DNA of 64,000 nucleotides from Acidobacteriota bacterium (GTDB lineage Bacteria; Acidobacteriota; Terriglobia; Bryobacterales; Bryobacteraceae), in contig CANIVU010000001.1 in assembly GCA_947470805.1 (NCBI GenBank), forward strand, positions 62,001-126,000. The letters are read 5' to 3'. Below the pieces are notes generated by a model that searched no databases, had not been told where the DNA came from, and saw only the letters and a list, made by a program, of their open reading frames with translations. Below are positions 40,983 to 49,385 of the stretch, piece after piece. How positions within the stretch are numbered: the first letter of the stretch is position 1; each line of letters begins with the position of its first letter. Position numbers and translations under genes: made by a program.

Positions 40983-41369
40983 TCACCCGCCCGCGGCGTC
41001 CTTCATCATCGTCACAATCACACCCTCCACCTCGCGCGCCACCGCGTCCAATTCGGGCTTCCCAAACATCCCCATCATCGCCGTCGGCAACATCGTCGCC
41101 AACTGATACGCCCCCGGCTTCCCGTACACCGAAATCCGGCACGGCAACGCCGTCGATAGCGCCCCATCCGCCTCCAACACCTTCTTCGCCTGCAGCGGAT
41201 TGCACACCTCGAAGATCCGGCATTCCATCGCCAGGTCCACGCTCTTCCGCGCCATAATCTCCTGCAGATTATGCACCGCAATCACGCCAAACTTCTGCCG
41301 CGCCGCCGACGCCTCCAGCTCAGCCTGAATCTCGGCCATCGTCCGCGTAGTGGGTATCTGAAACAGCAT
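40983..41369 (-). CDS. DUF302 domain protein
   Basis: 128 residues from the ATG at 41369; the upstream in-frame ATG at 41450 would extend into the neighbouring gene. The DUF302 pattern is seen: FGVIAVHNLQEIMARK, ECRIFEVCNPLQAKKVLEAD, LPCRISVYGKPGAYQLATM. Members are small homotetramer-like proteins of unknown role, sometimes next to redox genes. Two cysteines are conserved. Cytoplasmic. It follows the beta-helix gene by 38 bases on the same strand. Confidence 0.85.
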   Translation of the reverse strand: MLFQIPTTRTMAEIQAELEASAARQKFGVIAVHNLQEIMARKSVDLAMECRIFEVCNPLQAKKVLEADGALSTALPCRISVYGKPGAYQLATMLPTAMMGMFGKPELDAVAREVEGVIVTMMKDAAGG

Positions 41370-41407
41370 ACCCACTGAGATGCGATCACCAGCGAAACGT
41401 GACAACC

Positions 41408-43354
41408 CTACCGGTAGAACGGCGCCCACGTCAACCAACGCGGTCCCCACTTCAACTCCGGCTTGCCCACTTCCAACGCCCCCAAATCCGGCGCCTTCCC
41501 CACAAACCCATCGTTCACCGTCGGAATCGGCACCCCGGCGTCCACCGCCTTGCTCCCCGGCTTCAGCTTGAAGTTCAAGTCCATCGAGTGGTACACCTTG
41601 TGCCGGTTCGTCGCCGTCGGCGGCTCCAGCTTTTCAAAAATGTCGAAATCCAACTCAACCCCGTGCGCCTCCTGCCCCGTCGCCGCCGTCAGCTCTTTCA
41701 ACGTCGCAAACGTCTTCATATCCCCCGCCTTCGGCTCATACACCCGCTGCCCCTTCGGCGGCGCGAAGAACCGGTACTGAGCCGCCACGCCCGGATTCGG
41801 CCGGAACCCGTTGTAGTCGCTCGAATACGCATCTGTCCCATTCGCCCACGTCATCACCCCGATCCCCGGCGCGTTCTTGCTCATAAATAGATTGTTCCGC
41901 CAGTGCGCATTCGAATACGGCTCGCCCACCGCGTGCTCGTTGATGATCGTGTTGTGATAAACAAACAAACCCGCCGGATGCGCGCTGAACTTGAAACTGG
42001 TCGACGAAGTCGTGTGGTAAAGAATGTTGCGAATGAAATAGATCGGCCCGCCAAACGTCGGCTGCGAAGAATACCCGCCGTGGAACGCATTCACACCGCG
42101 ATTATTGAAGACGCGAACGTTATGCACGCCCCCATCGGTTTCCACGTAGTCGTCGTTGTTCACATGGAAATCGTTGTTGTAAATGTCGATCGACGAAGCC
42201 CGCATATCCGGATCCGACGGCGGCGTCCCGTACGTCGAAATCCCGATCGAATCGTGGAAATACGCCACCGCGTTGTGCGCAATCACGTGCCCCGGCCCAT
42301 ACACCTTAATCGCGTAATAACTCCGCAACTCATGCGACCCGTAATTCCCAATCGGCTGCCACATGAAACCGGTCCACCCGTTCAACCGGAACCGGTCCTC
42401 CCGGCCAATGAACAAATTGTCCGCGATATAAAAATCGCTCGACCCGGCAAACTCCGTCCACACCCCAAATCCAATATTCTCAAACCGGCAGTTCTTCACC
42501 GTCAGCCCCACCGCGCCCAGAACTTCCTTCTGCCCGGCCATGATCCCAATGTCCGTATTCCGGATCGTGATCCCGTCAAAGATGTGATACCGCGACGCCG
42601 TCACGTCGAACATCGAGTGGTTCCCATCGCCGTCAAAAATCACTTCCCCATCTCCGGCCGACTTAATCGTAATCGGCTTCTCCAGCGTCCCCTTCAGCGT
42701 CAGGGAATTCGACCCATCGAACGGCGTCATCATCGGGTCCACATAGTTCAGCCGCTCCGGCTTATAGATCCCCGCATGCAGCAGAATCGTATCCCCCGGC
42801 TGCGCCCGCCGCTCCCACACCACGCTCCAATCGCCCAACCCGGCGCCGTAATAAGCCTGCAGCAAACTCGTAAAATGCGGCTCCACCTTCGGGCCCTTGT
42901 ACTCCGGCGAATAGACGTGGCGCACATTCCCGCCGGCATACGGCATCGGCTCCGTCCGCGTCTTTACCTTCACCGTCTGCGTCGTCTGCCCGCTCGCCCC
43001 ATCGGGGTCTTTCATCACAAACTGGCACTCGTACTCGGTCCCCGGCTGCAGGTTCAAAATGCTCCCCGCAAATCCATCGGGCACCGTGTAATCCAGGTTC
43101 TCCCGCCGCCGGTAGATGTTCTCCCCGCCAATCCGCACCAGCGGCATCGCCTCGCGCCACGCGCTCTCGCCCGCCGCGCGGAACTTCACCTCCACCGTCG
43201 CATTCCGGTTCGCGTCCCCGGAAATGGCCCATTCAAAACCCAGGTTCAACAGCGTCGGGTGCTCGACGTGAAACCGTCCAGCGGTCGTCGCATTCTGGGC
43301 CTGCAACGCAAGCCCGGCAAGGAAAAGCAAACAGAGGCGCATAACTCGCGCCAT
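41408..43354 (-). CDS. Secreted right-handed beta-helix protein (polysaccharide lyase-like)
   Basis: 648 residues with a signal peptide. ATG 43354 has an AAAGG site 8 bases away; an ATG at 43342 is also possible. An N-terminal fibronectin-III-like domain (about 25-140, LNLQPGTEYECQFVMKD) precedes a parallel beta-helix (about 190-520) rich in repeats such as ITIRNTDIGIM, LTVKNCRFENIG and IDIYNNDFHVNND. This fold serves pectate lyases, hydrolases and polysaccharide-binding proteins; no catalytic triad could be assigned. Secreted. It starts 11 bases after the DUF6702 gene, in a string with an M1 peptidase. Confidence 0.8.
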   Translation of the reverse strand: MARVMRLCLLFLAGLALQAQNATTAGRFHVEHPTLLNLGFEWAISGDANRNATVEVKFRAAGESAWREAMPLVRIGGENIYRRRENLDYTVPDGFAGSILNLQPGTEYECQFVMKDPDGASGQTTQTVKVKTRTEPMPYAGGNVRHVYSPEYKGPKVEPHFTSLLQAYYGAGLGDWSVVWERRAQPGDTILLHAGIYKPERLNYVDPMMTPFDGSNSLTLKGTLEKPITIKSAGDGEVIFDGDGNHSMFDVTASRYHIFDGITIRNTDIGIMAGQKEVLGAVGLTVKNCRFENIGFGVWTEFAGSSDFYIADNLFIGREDRFRLNGWTGFMWQPIGNYGSHELRSYYAIKVYGPGHVIAHNAVAYFHDSIGISTYGTPPSDPDMRASSIDIYNNDFHVNNDDYVETDGGVHNVRVFNNRGVNAFHGGYSSQPTFGGPIYFIRNILYHTTSSTSFKFSAHPAGLFVYHNTIINEHAVGEPYSNAHWRNNLFMSKNAPGIGVMTWANGTDAYSSDYNGFRPNPGVAAQYRFFAPPKGQRVYEPKAGDMKTFATLKELTAATGQEAHGVELDFDIFEKLEPPTATNRHKVYHSMDLNFKLKPGSKAVDAGVPIPTVNDGFVGKAPDLGALEVGKPELKWGPRWLTWAPFYR

Positions 43355-43365
43355 TATATAAGCCT

Positions 43366-43821
43366 TTACCAGCGCAGGTCTTTTTTCGTTTCAGAACTGT
43401 TGAACTGAATCCGCGGCCCCACGTACCGCCCGTCTTTTTTCAGCTCCACATCGTTGCGCTGATCCGCCAACTCCTCCACCAGAATCCGGTTCGTCAACCG
43501 CGCCGGCGGCCCACCCGGCACCCCCATCTCCAAATACACCTCCACCGAATCTTTGCCCACTTTTATCCCAATACACCGCGCCCCGCCCAACCCCAGCGCC
43601 CCCGCCGTATACGCACACACCAACCCCTCGGCCTCTTTATCCCTGTCCAGCTCCAGTTGCCGGTGCGTCTTCCGCAACTGGGCCTCAATGTCATCGGCGT
43701 GCAGCGTCACCACGATTTCCAGCGTCCGTGCCGCCGTGTTCCAGTTCATCTCCGTCCTGCTGTAGTGGAACGTGTGCGCGCCCACCGCCGCGCACACGCC
43801 CAAAACCAACAGCAGCCGCAT
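43366..43821 (-). CDS. DUF6702 family secreted protein
   Basis: 151 residues from ATG 43821, which shares one base with the preceding stop (TGATG); the longer frame upstream is a shadow of the peptidase gene. A short signal peptide (MRLLLVLGVCAAVGA) precedes HTFHYSRTEMNWN, a start typical of DUF6702 proteins. The family is a small beta-sandwich often encoded next to M1-family metallopeptidases, exactly as here. Function unknown. It may bind or present the peptidase's substrate or help localise it. Confidence 0.75.
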   Translation of the reverse strand: MRLLLVLGVCAAVGAHTFHYSRTEMNWNTAARTLEIVVTLHADDIEAQLRKTHRQLELDRDKEAEGLVCAYTAGALGLGGARCIGIKVGKDSVEVYLEMGVPGGPPARLTNRILVEELADQRNDVELKKDGRYVGPRIQFNSSETKKDLRW

Positions 43822-46118
43822 CAGTTCGCCGCGTCCTTGGACTTCAACTCCCGCATCGGATTCACCTTGTCCCGGTCTTCCTTGAAGATCGTGAACTTCG
43901 ATTTCACCGCCCGCCGCGGCCAATAATTATTGGTCGTATCCGCGTCCGCCGTCTCCAGATGCGGATCCAGCACGATGGACTTGATCTCCTTCCGCGTCGC
44001 GATAATCTTCTCGACGGCGACATTATTCCGCCGCCAGATCTCCGCCGCGATCCGCAGTTCCTCCTTCGTCCCGTCGCTGAACTCCACCTCCAGAATCACC
44101 GGCATCACCAGCCCCCCCAGGTTCTTCAGCCCAACGGAATAGAAGTTCATCGAAGGATCAAACAACTTCCGCTCGTCTTCCTCAAACTGCTTCACCCACC
44201 CCTCAAACGCCTTCTTCTCCGACGGCAGAACGGTGAACTCCTCGTACTTGTTGTAGAAGTCGATCAGCTCCGGATAATCCTCCACTCGCTTCCGCAACGG
44301 CTTGTTCCGCTGCGCCGCCAGCGTCACCGGTTCGGCCTCTTTTTCCTTCTTCGAAATCGGCTTTTCAATCTCAGGGTTCTGCGTGTCCACCTGGTACTGC
44401 TTCACCTCATCAATGGAGATGTCCACCAGCTCATTCGTATAAAACCAGCCGCGCCAGAACCAATCCAAATCGGTTCCCGAAGCATCCTCCATCGTCCGGA
44501 AGAAGTCGGCCGGCATCGGACGCTTAAACATCCACCGCCGCGCGTATTCCTTAAACGCAAAGTCAAACCGCTCGCGCCCCAGCACCGTCTCGCGCAAAAT
44601 ATTCAGGGCCGTCTCGGTCTTGTGATACGCGTTCCCACCCAGGTCCACAATCGATTCCGAATTCGTCATGATCGGATCGTGCCCTTCGCCCTTCATGTAC
44701 TCCACAATCTTCGACGGCTCCCCGCGCCGTGACGGGTAGTTGTCCTCCCACTCCACCTCGGCCAGATACTGCAGGAACGAGTTCAACCCCTCGTCCAGCC
44801 AAGTCCACTGCCGCTCATCGTTGTTCACCACCATCGGGAAGTAGTTGTGCCCCACTTCGTGGATCACCACGCTGATCAGTCCATACTTCGTCCGCGCCGA
44901 ATAGGTCTTATCATCCTTCGGCCGCGGCCCGTTGAAACAGATCATCGGGTACTCCATCCCGCCCACCGGCCCGTTCACGCTGATCGCAACCGGATACGGA
45001 TACTCAAACGTGTACCGCGAGTAGATATTCAACGTGTGGATAATCGCGTGCGTCGAATACCGCTCCCACAGCGGATTGCCTTCTTTCGGGTAGTACGACA
45101 TCGCCATGATCGTCTTGCCGTTCATCACATGGCCCTGCGCGTCCCAGGCAAACTTCCGCGACGACGCAAACGCAAAATCCCGAACATTATCGGCATGAAA
45201 CACCCACGTCTTCTTCCCCGTCGGTTTGTTCTTCTCATTCGCCGTCGCCTCGGCCTCGGTAACAATCATCACCGGCTTTTTCGCCGTCCGCGCCGTCGCT
45301 AACCGCTGCCGCTGCGCCGCCGTCAACACCGCGTCCGGATTCTGCAACACCCCGGTCGACGCCACAACGTGGTCATTCGGCGCCGTGATCCGCACCTTGT
45401 AATTCCCGAACTCCAGCGTAAACTCGCCCGTCCCCAGGAACTGTTTGTGCTGCCATCCGTTTACGTCGTTGTAGGCCGCCATCCGCGGGAACCACTGCGC
45501 AATCTCGTACAGCCAGTTCCCGTCTTTCGGAAAGAACTCCGCCCCCGTCCGCCCGCTCACGCGCTTGGAGTTGTTGATCTTGTAGTCCCAGTTGATCGTA
45601 AAGACGAACGACTTGCCCGATGCCAACGGCCCCGGCAAATCCACCCGCATCATCGTCCGGTTGATGTGCTTGTGCAGTTCCGTCCCAGCCGCGTCCTTCA
45701 CATTCCCAATGTGATAGCCGCCGTCGAACTGGTCGTCCATCATCCGCCGGAACACCGGCAGCGGAAACTTCTTCCAGTCCGGCGCCGTCTCGGTCAGCCC
45801 GGTATCCGAATGCGGCTCCCAGATGTTCTGGTCCAACTGCAACCACAGATACGTCAGCGTGTCCGGCGAGTTGTTGTGATACGTGATCGTGGCCCGGCCG
45901 ATGATTTTCTGATTCTGATCGTCCAGCTCCACATCTATGTCATAGTCGGCCCGCTGTTGCCAGTACTTATGACCCGGCGCCCCAGAAGCGGTGCGGTAAT
46001 CGTTAGGCGTCGGAAGGATCTCTTCCAACTGCCGGAACTTGTCGATCGGGCTCTTTTTGTTCTGCGCCGCCAGGTGTAGCGACACGAAGAGGGCCCCCAG
46101 AAGCAGCCTGCGTATCAT
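43821..46118 (-). CDS. Secreted M1-family metallopeptidase
   Basis: 765 residues with a signal peptide (MIRRLLLGALFVSLHLAAQ). The gluzincin site is H420-EVG-H424 with the second glutamate at 443 (WLDEGLN), and the exopeptidase motif GGMEYP at 387-391 is present. The N-terminal beta-domain spans about 60-260. M1 enzymes release N-terminal amino acids from peptides. Secretion implies nutrient scavenging or envelope turnover. First gene of a four-gene minus-strand string (M1, DUF6702, beta-helix, DUF302). Divergent from the oxidase subunit gene by 104 bases. Confidence 0.92.
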   Translation of the reverse strand: MIRRLLLGALFVSLHLAAQNKKSPIDKFRQLEEILPTPNDYRTASGAPGHKYWQQRADYDIDVELDDQNQKIIGRATITYHNNSPDTLTYLWLQLDQNIWEPHSDTGLTETAPDWKKFPLPVFRRMMDDQFDGGYHIGNVKDAAGTELHKHINRTMMRVDLPGPLASGKSFVFTINWDYKINNSKRVSGRTGAEFFPKDGNWLYEIAQWFPRMAAYNDVNGWQHKQFLGTGEFTLEFGNYKVRITAPNDHVVASTGVLQNPDAVLTAAQRQRLATARTAKKPVMIVTEAEATANEKNKPTGKKTWVFHADNVRDFAFASSRKFAWDAQGHVMNGKTIMAMSYYPKEGNPLWERYSTHAIIHTLNIYSRYTFEYPYPVAISVNGPVGGMEYPMICFNGPRPKDDKTYSARTKYGLISVVIHEVGHNYFPMVVNNDERQWTWLDEGLNSFLQYLAEVEWEDNYPSRRGEPSKIVEYMKGEGHDPIMTNSESIVDLGGNAYHKTETALNILRETVLGRERFDFAFKEYARRWMFKRPMPADFFRTMEDASGTDLDWFWRGWFYTNELVDISIDEVKQYQVDTQNPEIEKPISKKEKEAEPVTLAAQRNKPLRKRVEDYPELIDFYNKYEEFTVLPSEKKAFEGWVKQFEEDERKLFDPSMNFYSVGLKNLGGLVMPVILEVEFSDGTKEELRIAAEIWRRNNVAVEKIIATRKEIKSIVLDPHLETADADTTNNYWPRRAVKSKFTIFKEDRDKVNPMRELKSKDAAN

Positions 46119-46222
46119 GATTTAACCTAGCGAAGTTTCCCCCTTTCCGGCAACAAGAGGCCCTGAGAAGCGAAAACGAACCAAGCCCGCCACACCCCGA
46201 TAGCCGTATCCTGAAAGAAGTT

Positions 46223-46813
46223 ATGCACCCACCCGTCGAAATCGCCGAGCCCAAGCAATCCGTCTCTCTCGGCATGTTCGGGATGATCCTTGTCCTCGCC
46301 GCCATCGGCGCCTTCTTCATCGCCCTCGCCGTCGCCTACGCCTTCGCCATCCAGGACCGCCCCGCCCAACCCAACGTTCATCTCTCGAACTGGTTCTGGG
46401 TTTCAACAGCCTTCATGCTCCTCAGCTCCGGCACCCTCCAATGGGCCCGCCGCGATCTCCGTATGGCGCGCCTGGCCCCCTACCGTATGGGACTCTGGAT
46501 AACCTTCGCCCTCGGCATTCTCTTTCTCGTCACCCAGCTCCTAGGCTGCCAGGATCTCGCCGGCCAGGGCGTCTACGTCGTCGGCAACCCCCGCGGGTCC
46601 ATGTACTATGTCTTCAGCGGCATCCACGCCTTCCATCTGCTCGGCGGCCTCGGCGGCATGTACTGGCTCATCCGCCGTGCCAACGAACTCACCGATGGCG
46701 AAGAACAACCTCTCCGCAAACACCGCGCCGCCGCCAAAAACACCGCCACCTACTGGCACTTCATGGGCCTTCTCTGGGTCGGCCTGCTGATCCTACTCTT
46801 CGCCTGGCAATAG
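46223..46813 (+). CDS. Cytochrome c oxidase subunit III-like protein (orphan)
   Basis: 196 residues with five membrane segments (for example MILVLAAIGAFFIALAVAYAF and LGILFLVTQLLGC). The family texts SGIHAFHLLGGLGGMYWL and TYWHFMGLLWVGLLILLF carry the conserved histidines of heme-copper oxidase subunit III (five-helix form). No subunit I or II gene is nearby, so it is an orphan here. It may supply a terminal oxidase encoded elsewhere. The gene runs into the convergent EEP-family gene by 21 bases. Confidence 0.9.
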   Translation: MHPPVEIAEPKQSVSLGMFGMILVLAAIGAFFIALAVAYAFAIQDRPAQPNVHLSNWFWVSTAFMLLSSGTLQWARRDLRMARLAPYRMGLWITFALGILFLVTQLLGCQDLAGQGVYVVGNPRGSMYYVFSGIHAFHLLGGLGGMYWLIRRANELTDGEEQPLRKHRAAAKNTATYWHFMGLLWVGLLILLFAWQ

Positions 46814-47551
46814 CTTCAATACCGCCAACAGCGCCCGGTGGTCACTCGCCACGGCTTCGTCCAACACCTTCGTCTCCACCACCGCCCACCGCTTCGCAGG
46901 CCGGAACAGGACGTAATCAATCTGCCGCTTCGGCGCCTCCACCGGAATCGTCGCAAACCCCGGCCCCTTCGTGGCACTCGCCCACTGCTGCATCAACGTC
47001 CCCACCACCAAATCGTCCGACGGCGCATTCAAATCCCCCGCCAACACGGCCGGCAAACTGATCGGCAAATTCGCCACCCCCGCCCCCGCCATCCGGTCTT
47101 CCTCACTCTTATGGTCAAAATGCGTCGAAAAGAAGGCCAAGTCCTGCGAACACCGGTACGGCCGCATCTCCACCATCAACAGCGAGCGCGGCTCCATCCC
47201 CTCACTCGCCCCAATCGGAAACACTCGCGAACCCAGAACAGTCCCATTCACCAGCACCGCATTCCCATACCCGCCGCCCTGAAACGCCATCGACGCGCCA
47301 AACACCCCCCGCATCCCCGTCAGCCGTTCCAACTCCCGCACCGTGTCCCGGCCCTTAATCCGCTCCGTCCGCACGTCCACTTCCTGCAGCGCCACCACGT
47401 CCGGCCGCGCGTTCCGGATCACCGCCCCAATCCGCGCCAGGTCCAACTTCCCGTCCACCCCTTCCCCGTGATGAATATTCCATGTGAGAACCCGTAACTC
47501 ACAGGCCGAAATTGAGGTCATAATAAGGGGAAGCACTGCTAGCCAACGCAT
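46793..47551 (-). CDS. Endonuclease/exonuclease/phosphatase family protein, secreted
   Basis: 252 residues with a signal peptide ending near residue 16 (ISAC), and possibly a lipoprotein. EEP blocks are present: LRVLTWNIHHGEG, DVVALQEVDV, STHFDHKSEEDR, LAGDLNAPSDD and SDHRALLAVL with the terminal His. The family includes Mg-dependent nucleases, sphingomyelinase-like and inositol phosphatase enzymes, and the small size and secretion suit phosphodiester or lipid substrates. Divergent from the zinc-type operon by 78 bases. Confidence 0.9.
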   Translation of the reverse strand: MRWLAVLPLIMTSISACELRVLTWNIHHGEGVDGKLDLARIGAVIRNARPDVVALQEVDVRTERIKGRDTVRELERLTGMRGVFGASMAFQGGGYGNAVLVNGTVLGSRVFPIGASEGMEPRSLLMVEMRPYRCSQDLAFFSTHFDHKSEEDRMAGAGVANLPISLPAVLAGDLNAPSDDLVVGTLMQQWASATKGPGFATIPVEAPKRQIDYVLFRPAKRWAVVETKVLDEAVASDHRALLAVLKLLPGEE

Positions 47552-47561
47552 GTAACGCTAT

Positions 47562-47578
47562 TGTCGCGCTTTGCGACA
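47562..47578. promoter_or_regulatory. Inverted repeat upstream of the DUF3299/zinc-type operon
   Basis: TGTCGC (47562-47567) and GCGACA (47573-47578) form a perfect 6-bp palindrome with a 5-base spacer in the divergent gap between the EEP-family gene and the DUF3299 operon. It is placed to bind a dimeric repressor for either side. It does not match the known AT-rich Zur consensus. Operator function is a guess from symmetry and place. Confidence 0.35.
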
Positions 47579-47629
47579 CCGCGCGGGAACATGAGACACT
47601 AGAAGGGTGCAAACCTCCGGAGTCAAAGC

Positions 47630-48154
47630 ATGAAATTCGTACACGGTGTCATCCTGGCGCTCATGTTTTCGGTGATGGTCTATGTCGTCAATCGCGACAT
47701 GGCCCGGCAGGATTTTAGCGCCGATGGCAAGCCCGTCCCAGCTTCGGCCGGCCTCATCCAGGCCGCCTACGCCGCCGAAGAACCCGCCACCAAAATGGAC
47801 TGGCGGATGTTGCGTGAATTGAACTACCGCACCGGCAAAATCGCCCCCGCTCTCAAAGCGCTCGACGGCAAGATGGTCCGCATCCCCGGCTACATGGTGC
47901 CGCTCGAAGACGACTCGGAAATCGTTAGCGAATTCCTCCTCGTCCCCTACGTCGGCGCCTGCATCCACACGCCGCCCCCGCCGCCCAACCAGATCGTCCA
48001 GGTCAAGATGAATAGCTCCAAGAAGGTCAAAATGAGCTTCTGGGATCCGGTATGGGTGCAAGGAAAACTGCAGATTTCCACCGTGAAGAGCCCCTATGGC
48101 GACGTCGGCTTCCAGCTGACCGGCATGCAGATCGAACCTTACAAGGACGAATAA
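47630..48154 (+). CDS. DUF3299 domain protein of the zinc-type operon
   Basis: 174 residues. A hydrophobic N-terminus (MKFVHGVILALMFSVMVYVV) acts as a signal anchor, then DUF3299 with RIPGYMVPLEDDSEIVSEF and the hallmark GACIHTPPPPPNQIVQV (Cys and His). It is a paralogue of the lipoprotein at 20.94 kb. In vibrios, proteins of this type are encoded in the Zur-controlled zrg zinc-uptake genes, so a periplasmic metal-handling role is likely. First gene of a string with the ZrgA-like protein (5-base gap), ATPase and permease. Confidence 0.85.
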   Translation: MKFVHGVILALMFSVMVYVVNRDMARQDFSADGKPVPASAGLIQAAYAAEEPATKMDWRMLRELNYRTGKIAPALKALDGKMVRIPGYMVPLEDDSEIVSEFLLVPYVGACIHTPPPPPNQIVQVKMNSSKKVKMSFWDPVWVQGKLQISTVKSPYGDVGFQLTGMQIEPYKDE

Positions 48155-48159
48155 CCGAC

Positions 48160-48699
48160 ATGCGTTTCGCGCTTGTTCTACTTGCTGTTGGCGTGATCCT
48201 CCCCGCCCAGACCCGCAGCCGCAAGGCGCACGAGCATGGCTCGGCAAAGGTGAACATCGCCTTTGAAACCGCCAAAGGCGCGCCCAAAGGCGTCGTTGAA
48301 TTCGAATCCCCCGCCGATAGCGTTGTGGGCTTTGAGTACGAAGCCAAGACCCCGGCCGACAAGGCCAAGGTCACCGCCGCCCTCAACACCTTGAAGGCCC
48401 GGTTCGGCGAAATGGTCATCTTCCCCGCAGCCGCCGCCTGCAAGCTCACGGCGAAATCGGCCAAGATGGCGGCTGAACACCACGACGCCAAACAGAAGGG
48501 CAAGCAGGAACAACACTCCGAAGTCCACGCCGAATTCGACATCCAATGCGCCGAGCCGCTCTCCGGCCTCGAAATCCGCTTCGGCTTCACCAAGGTCTTC
48601 CCTAAAATCCACGATGTCGATGTCGCCCTTCTCGTCGGCGAGCAGCAATCCAGCGCCGACGTCGAAAACGACAAGGGCGTCTTGAAGATCGCCAAATGA
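48160..48699 (+). CDS. ZrgA/DUF2796-like His-rich zinc-uptake protein
   Basis: 179 residues from ATG 48160 (the longer frame upstream is a shadow). A signal peptide (MRFALVLLAVGVILPAQ) is followed by RKAHEHGSAKVNIAFE, the typical N-terminal start of DUF2796 proteins. A His-rich charged loop (EHHDAKQKGKQEQHSEVHAEF) probably binds Zn. The pattern of ATPase and permease directly after matches ZrgA-type zinc acquisition loci. Periplasmic zinc binding is the likely role. It overlaps the ATPase gene by 4 bases. Confidence 0.82.
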   Translation: MRFALVLLAVGVILPAQTRSRKAHEHGSAKVNIAFETAKGAPKGVVEFESPADSVVGFEYEAKTPADKAKVTAALNTLKARFGEMVIFPAAAACKLTAKSAKMAAEHHDAKQKGKQEQHSEVHAEFDIQCAEPLSGLEIRFGFTKVFPKIHDVDVALLVGEQQSSADVENDKGVLKIAK

Positions 48700-49385
48700 G
48701 CGACGCCCCCGCCATCCGCCTCACCGACGTTCAGTTCGCCTACGGCAAAGGCCCACGTGTTCTGAACATCCCCACCCTCGAAGTCGTCGCCAAGGAAAAG
48801 GTTTTCCTCTTCGGCCCCTCCGGCTCGGGTAAAACGACGCTCCTCGGCGTCCTCGCCGGCGTCCTCGGCGGCTACACCGGAACCGTCGAAGTCCTCGGCC
48901 GCGACGTCGCCAAAATGTCCGGCTCCCAGCGCGACGCCTTCCGCGGCTCGCACCTCGGCTACATATTCCAGCTCTTCAACCTCATCCCCTACCTCTCGGT
49001 CCTCGAAAACATCACCCTCCCCTGCCGCCTCTCCGCCGAACGCCGCGCCCGCCTCAACGGCATGTCTCTCGAACAAGCCGCGGAACAAACCGCCAAGCGC
49101 CTCGGCATCGGCGAACTGCTTCACAAACCCGTAACCAACCTCTCCGTCGGCCAGCAACAACGCGTCGCCGCCGCCCGCTCCCTCATCGGCACCCCGGAGC
49201 TCATCATCGCCGACGAACCCACCTCCTCGCTCGACTACGACCACCGCGAAAAGTTCCTCGAACTGCTCTTTGAATCCTGCCAGGCCGCCGGCTCCACGCT
49301 CCTCTTCGTCAGCCACGACCGCTCGCTCATGCACCTCTTCGACCGCCAACTCTCCCTCCCCGACATCAACAAGGCAGGTAGTTAA
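48696..49385 (+). CDS. ABC transporter ATP-binding protein (LolD/MacB-type, zinc operon)
   Basis: 229 residues. Walker A GPSGSGKT, signature LSVGQQQR, Walker B LIIADEPTSSLD and the H-loop FVSHDRSL are complete, with the Q-loop YIFQLFNLIPYL typical of LolD/MacB/FtsE-like ATPases. It overlaps the ZrgA-like gene by 4 bases and the FtsX-type permease by 1. It probably powers extraction or uptake of a metal-bound ligand rather than classic ZnuC-type import. Confidence 0.93.
   Translation: MSDAPAIRLTDVQFAYGKGPRVLNIPTLEVVAKEKVFLFGPSGSGKTTLLGVLAGVLGGYTGTVEVLGRDVAKMSGSQRDAFRGSHLGYIFQLFNLIPYLSVLENITLPCRLSAERRARLNGMSLEQAAEQTAKRLGIGELLHKPVTNLSVGQQQRVAAARSLIGTPELIIADEPTSSLDYDHREKFLELLFESCQAAGSTLLFVSHDRSLMHLFDRQLSLPDINKAGS

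Noticed and set aside
41903-43408. A 501-codon plus-strand open frame
   Set aside because: Antisense to the beta-helix gene, Arg/His/Pro-rich, no motif.
47552-47629. Zur box for the zinc-type operon
   Set aside because: The palindrome present is GC-rich and does not resemble the AT-rich Zur consensus, so only a generic operator is proposed.
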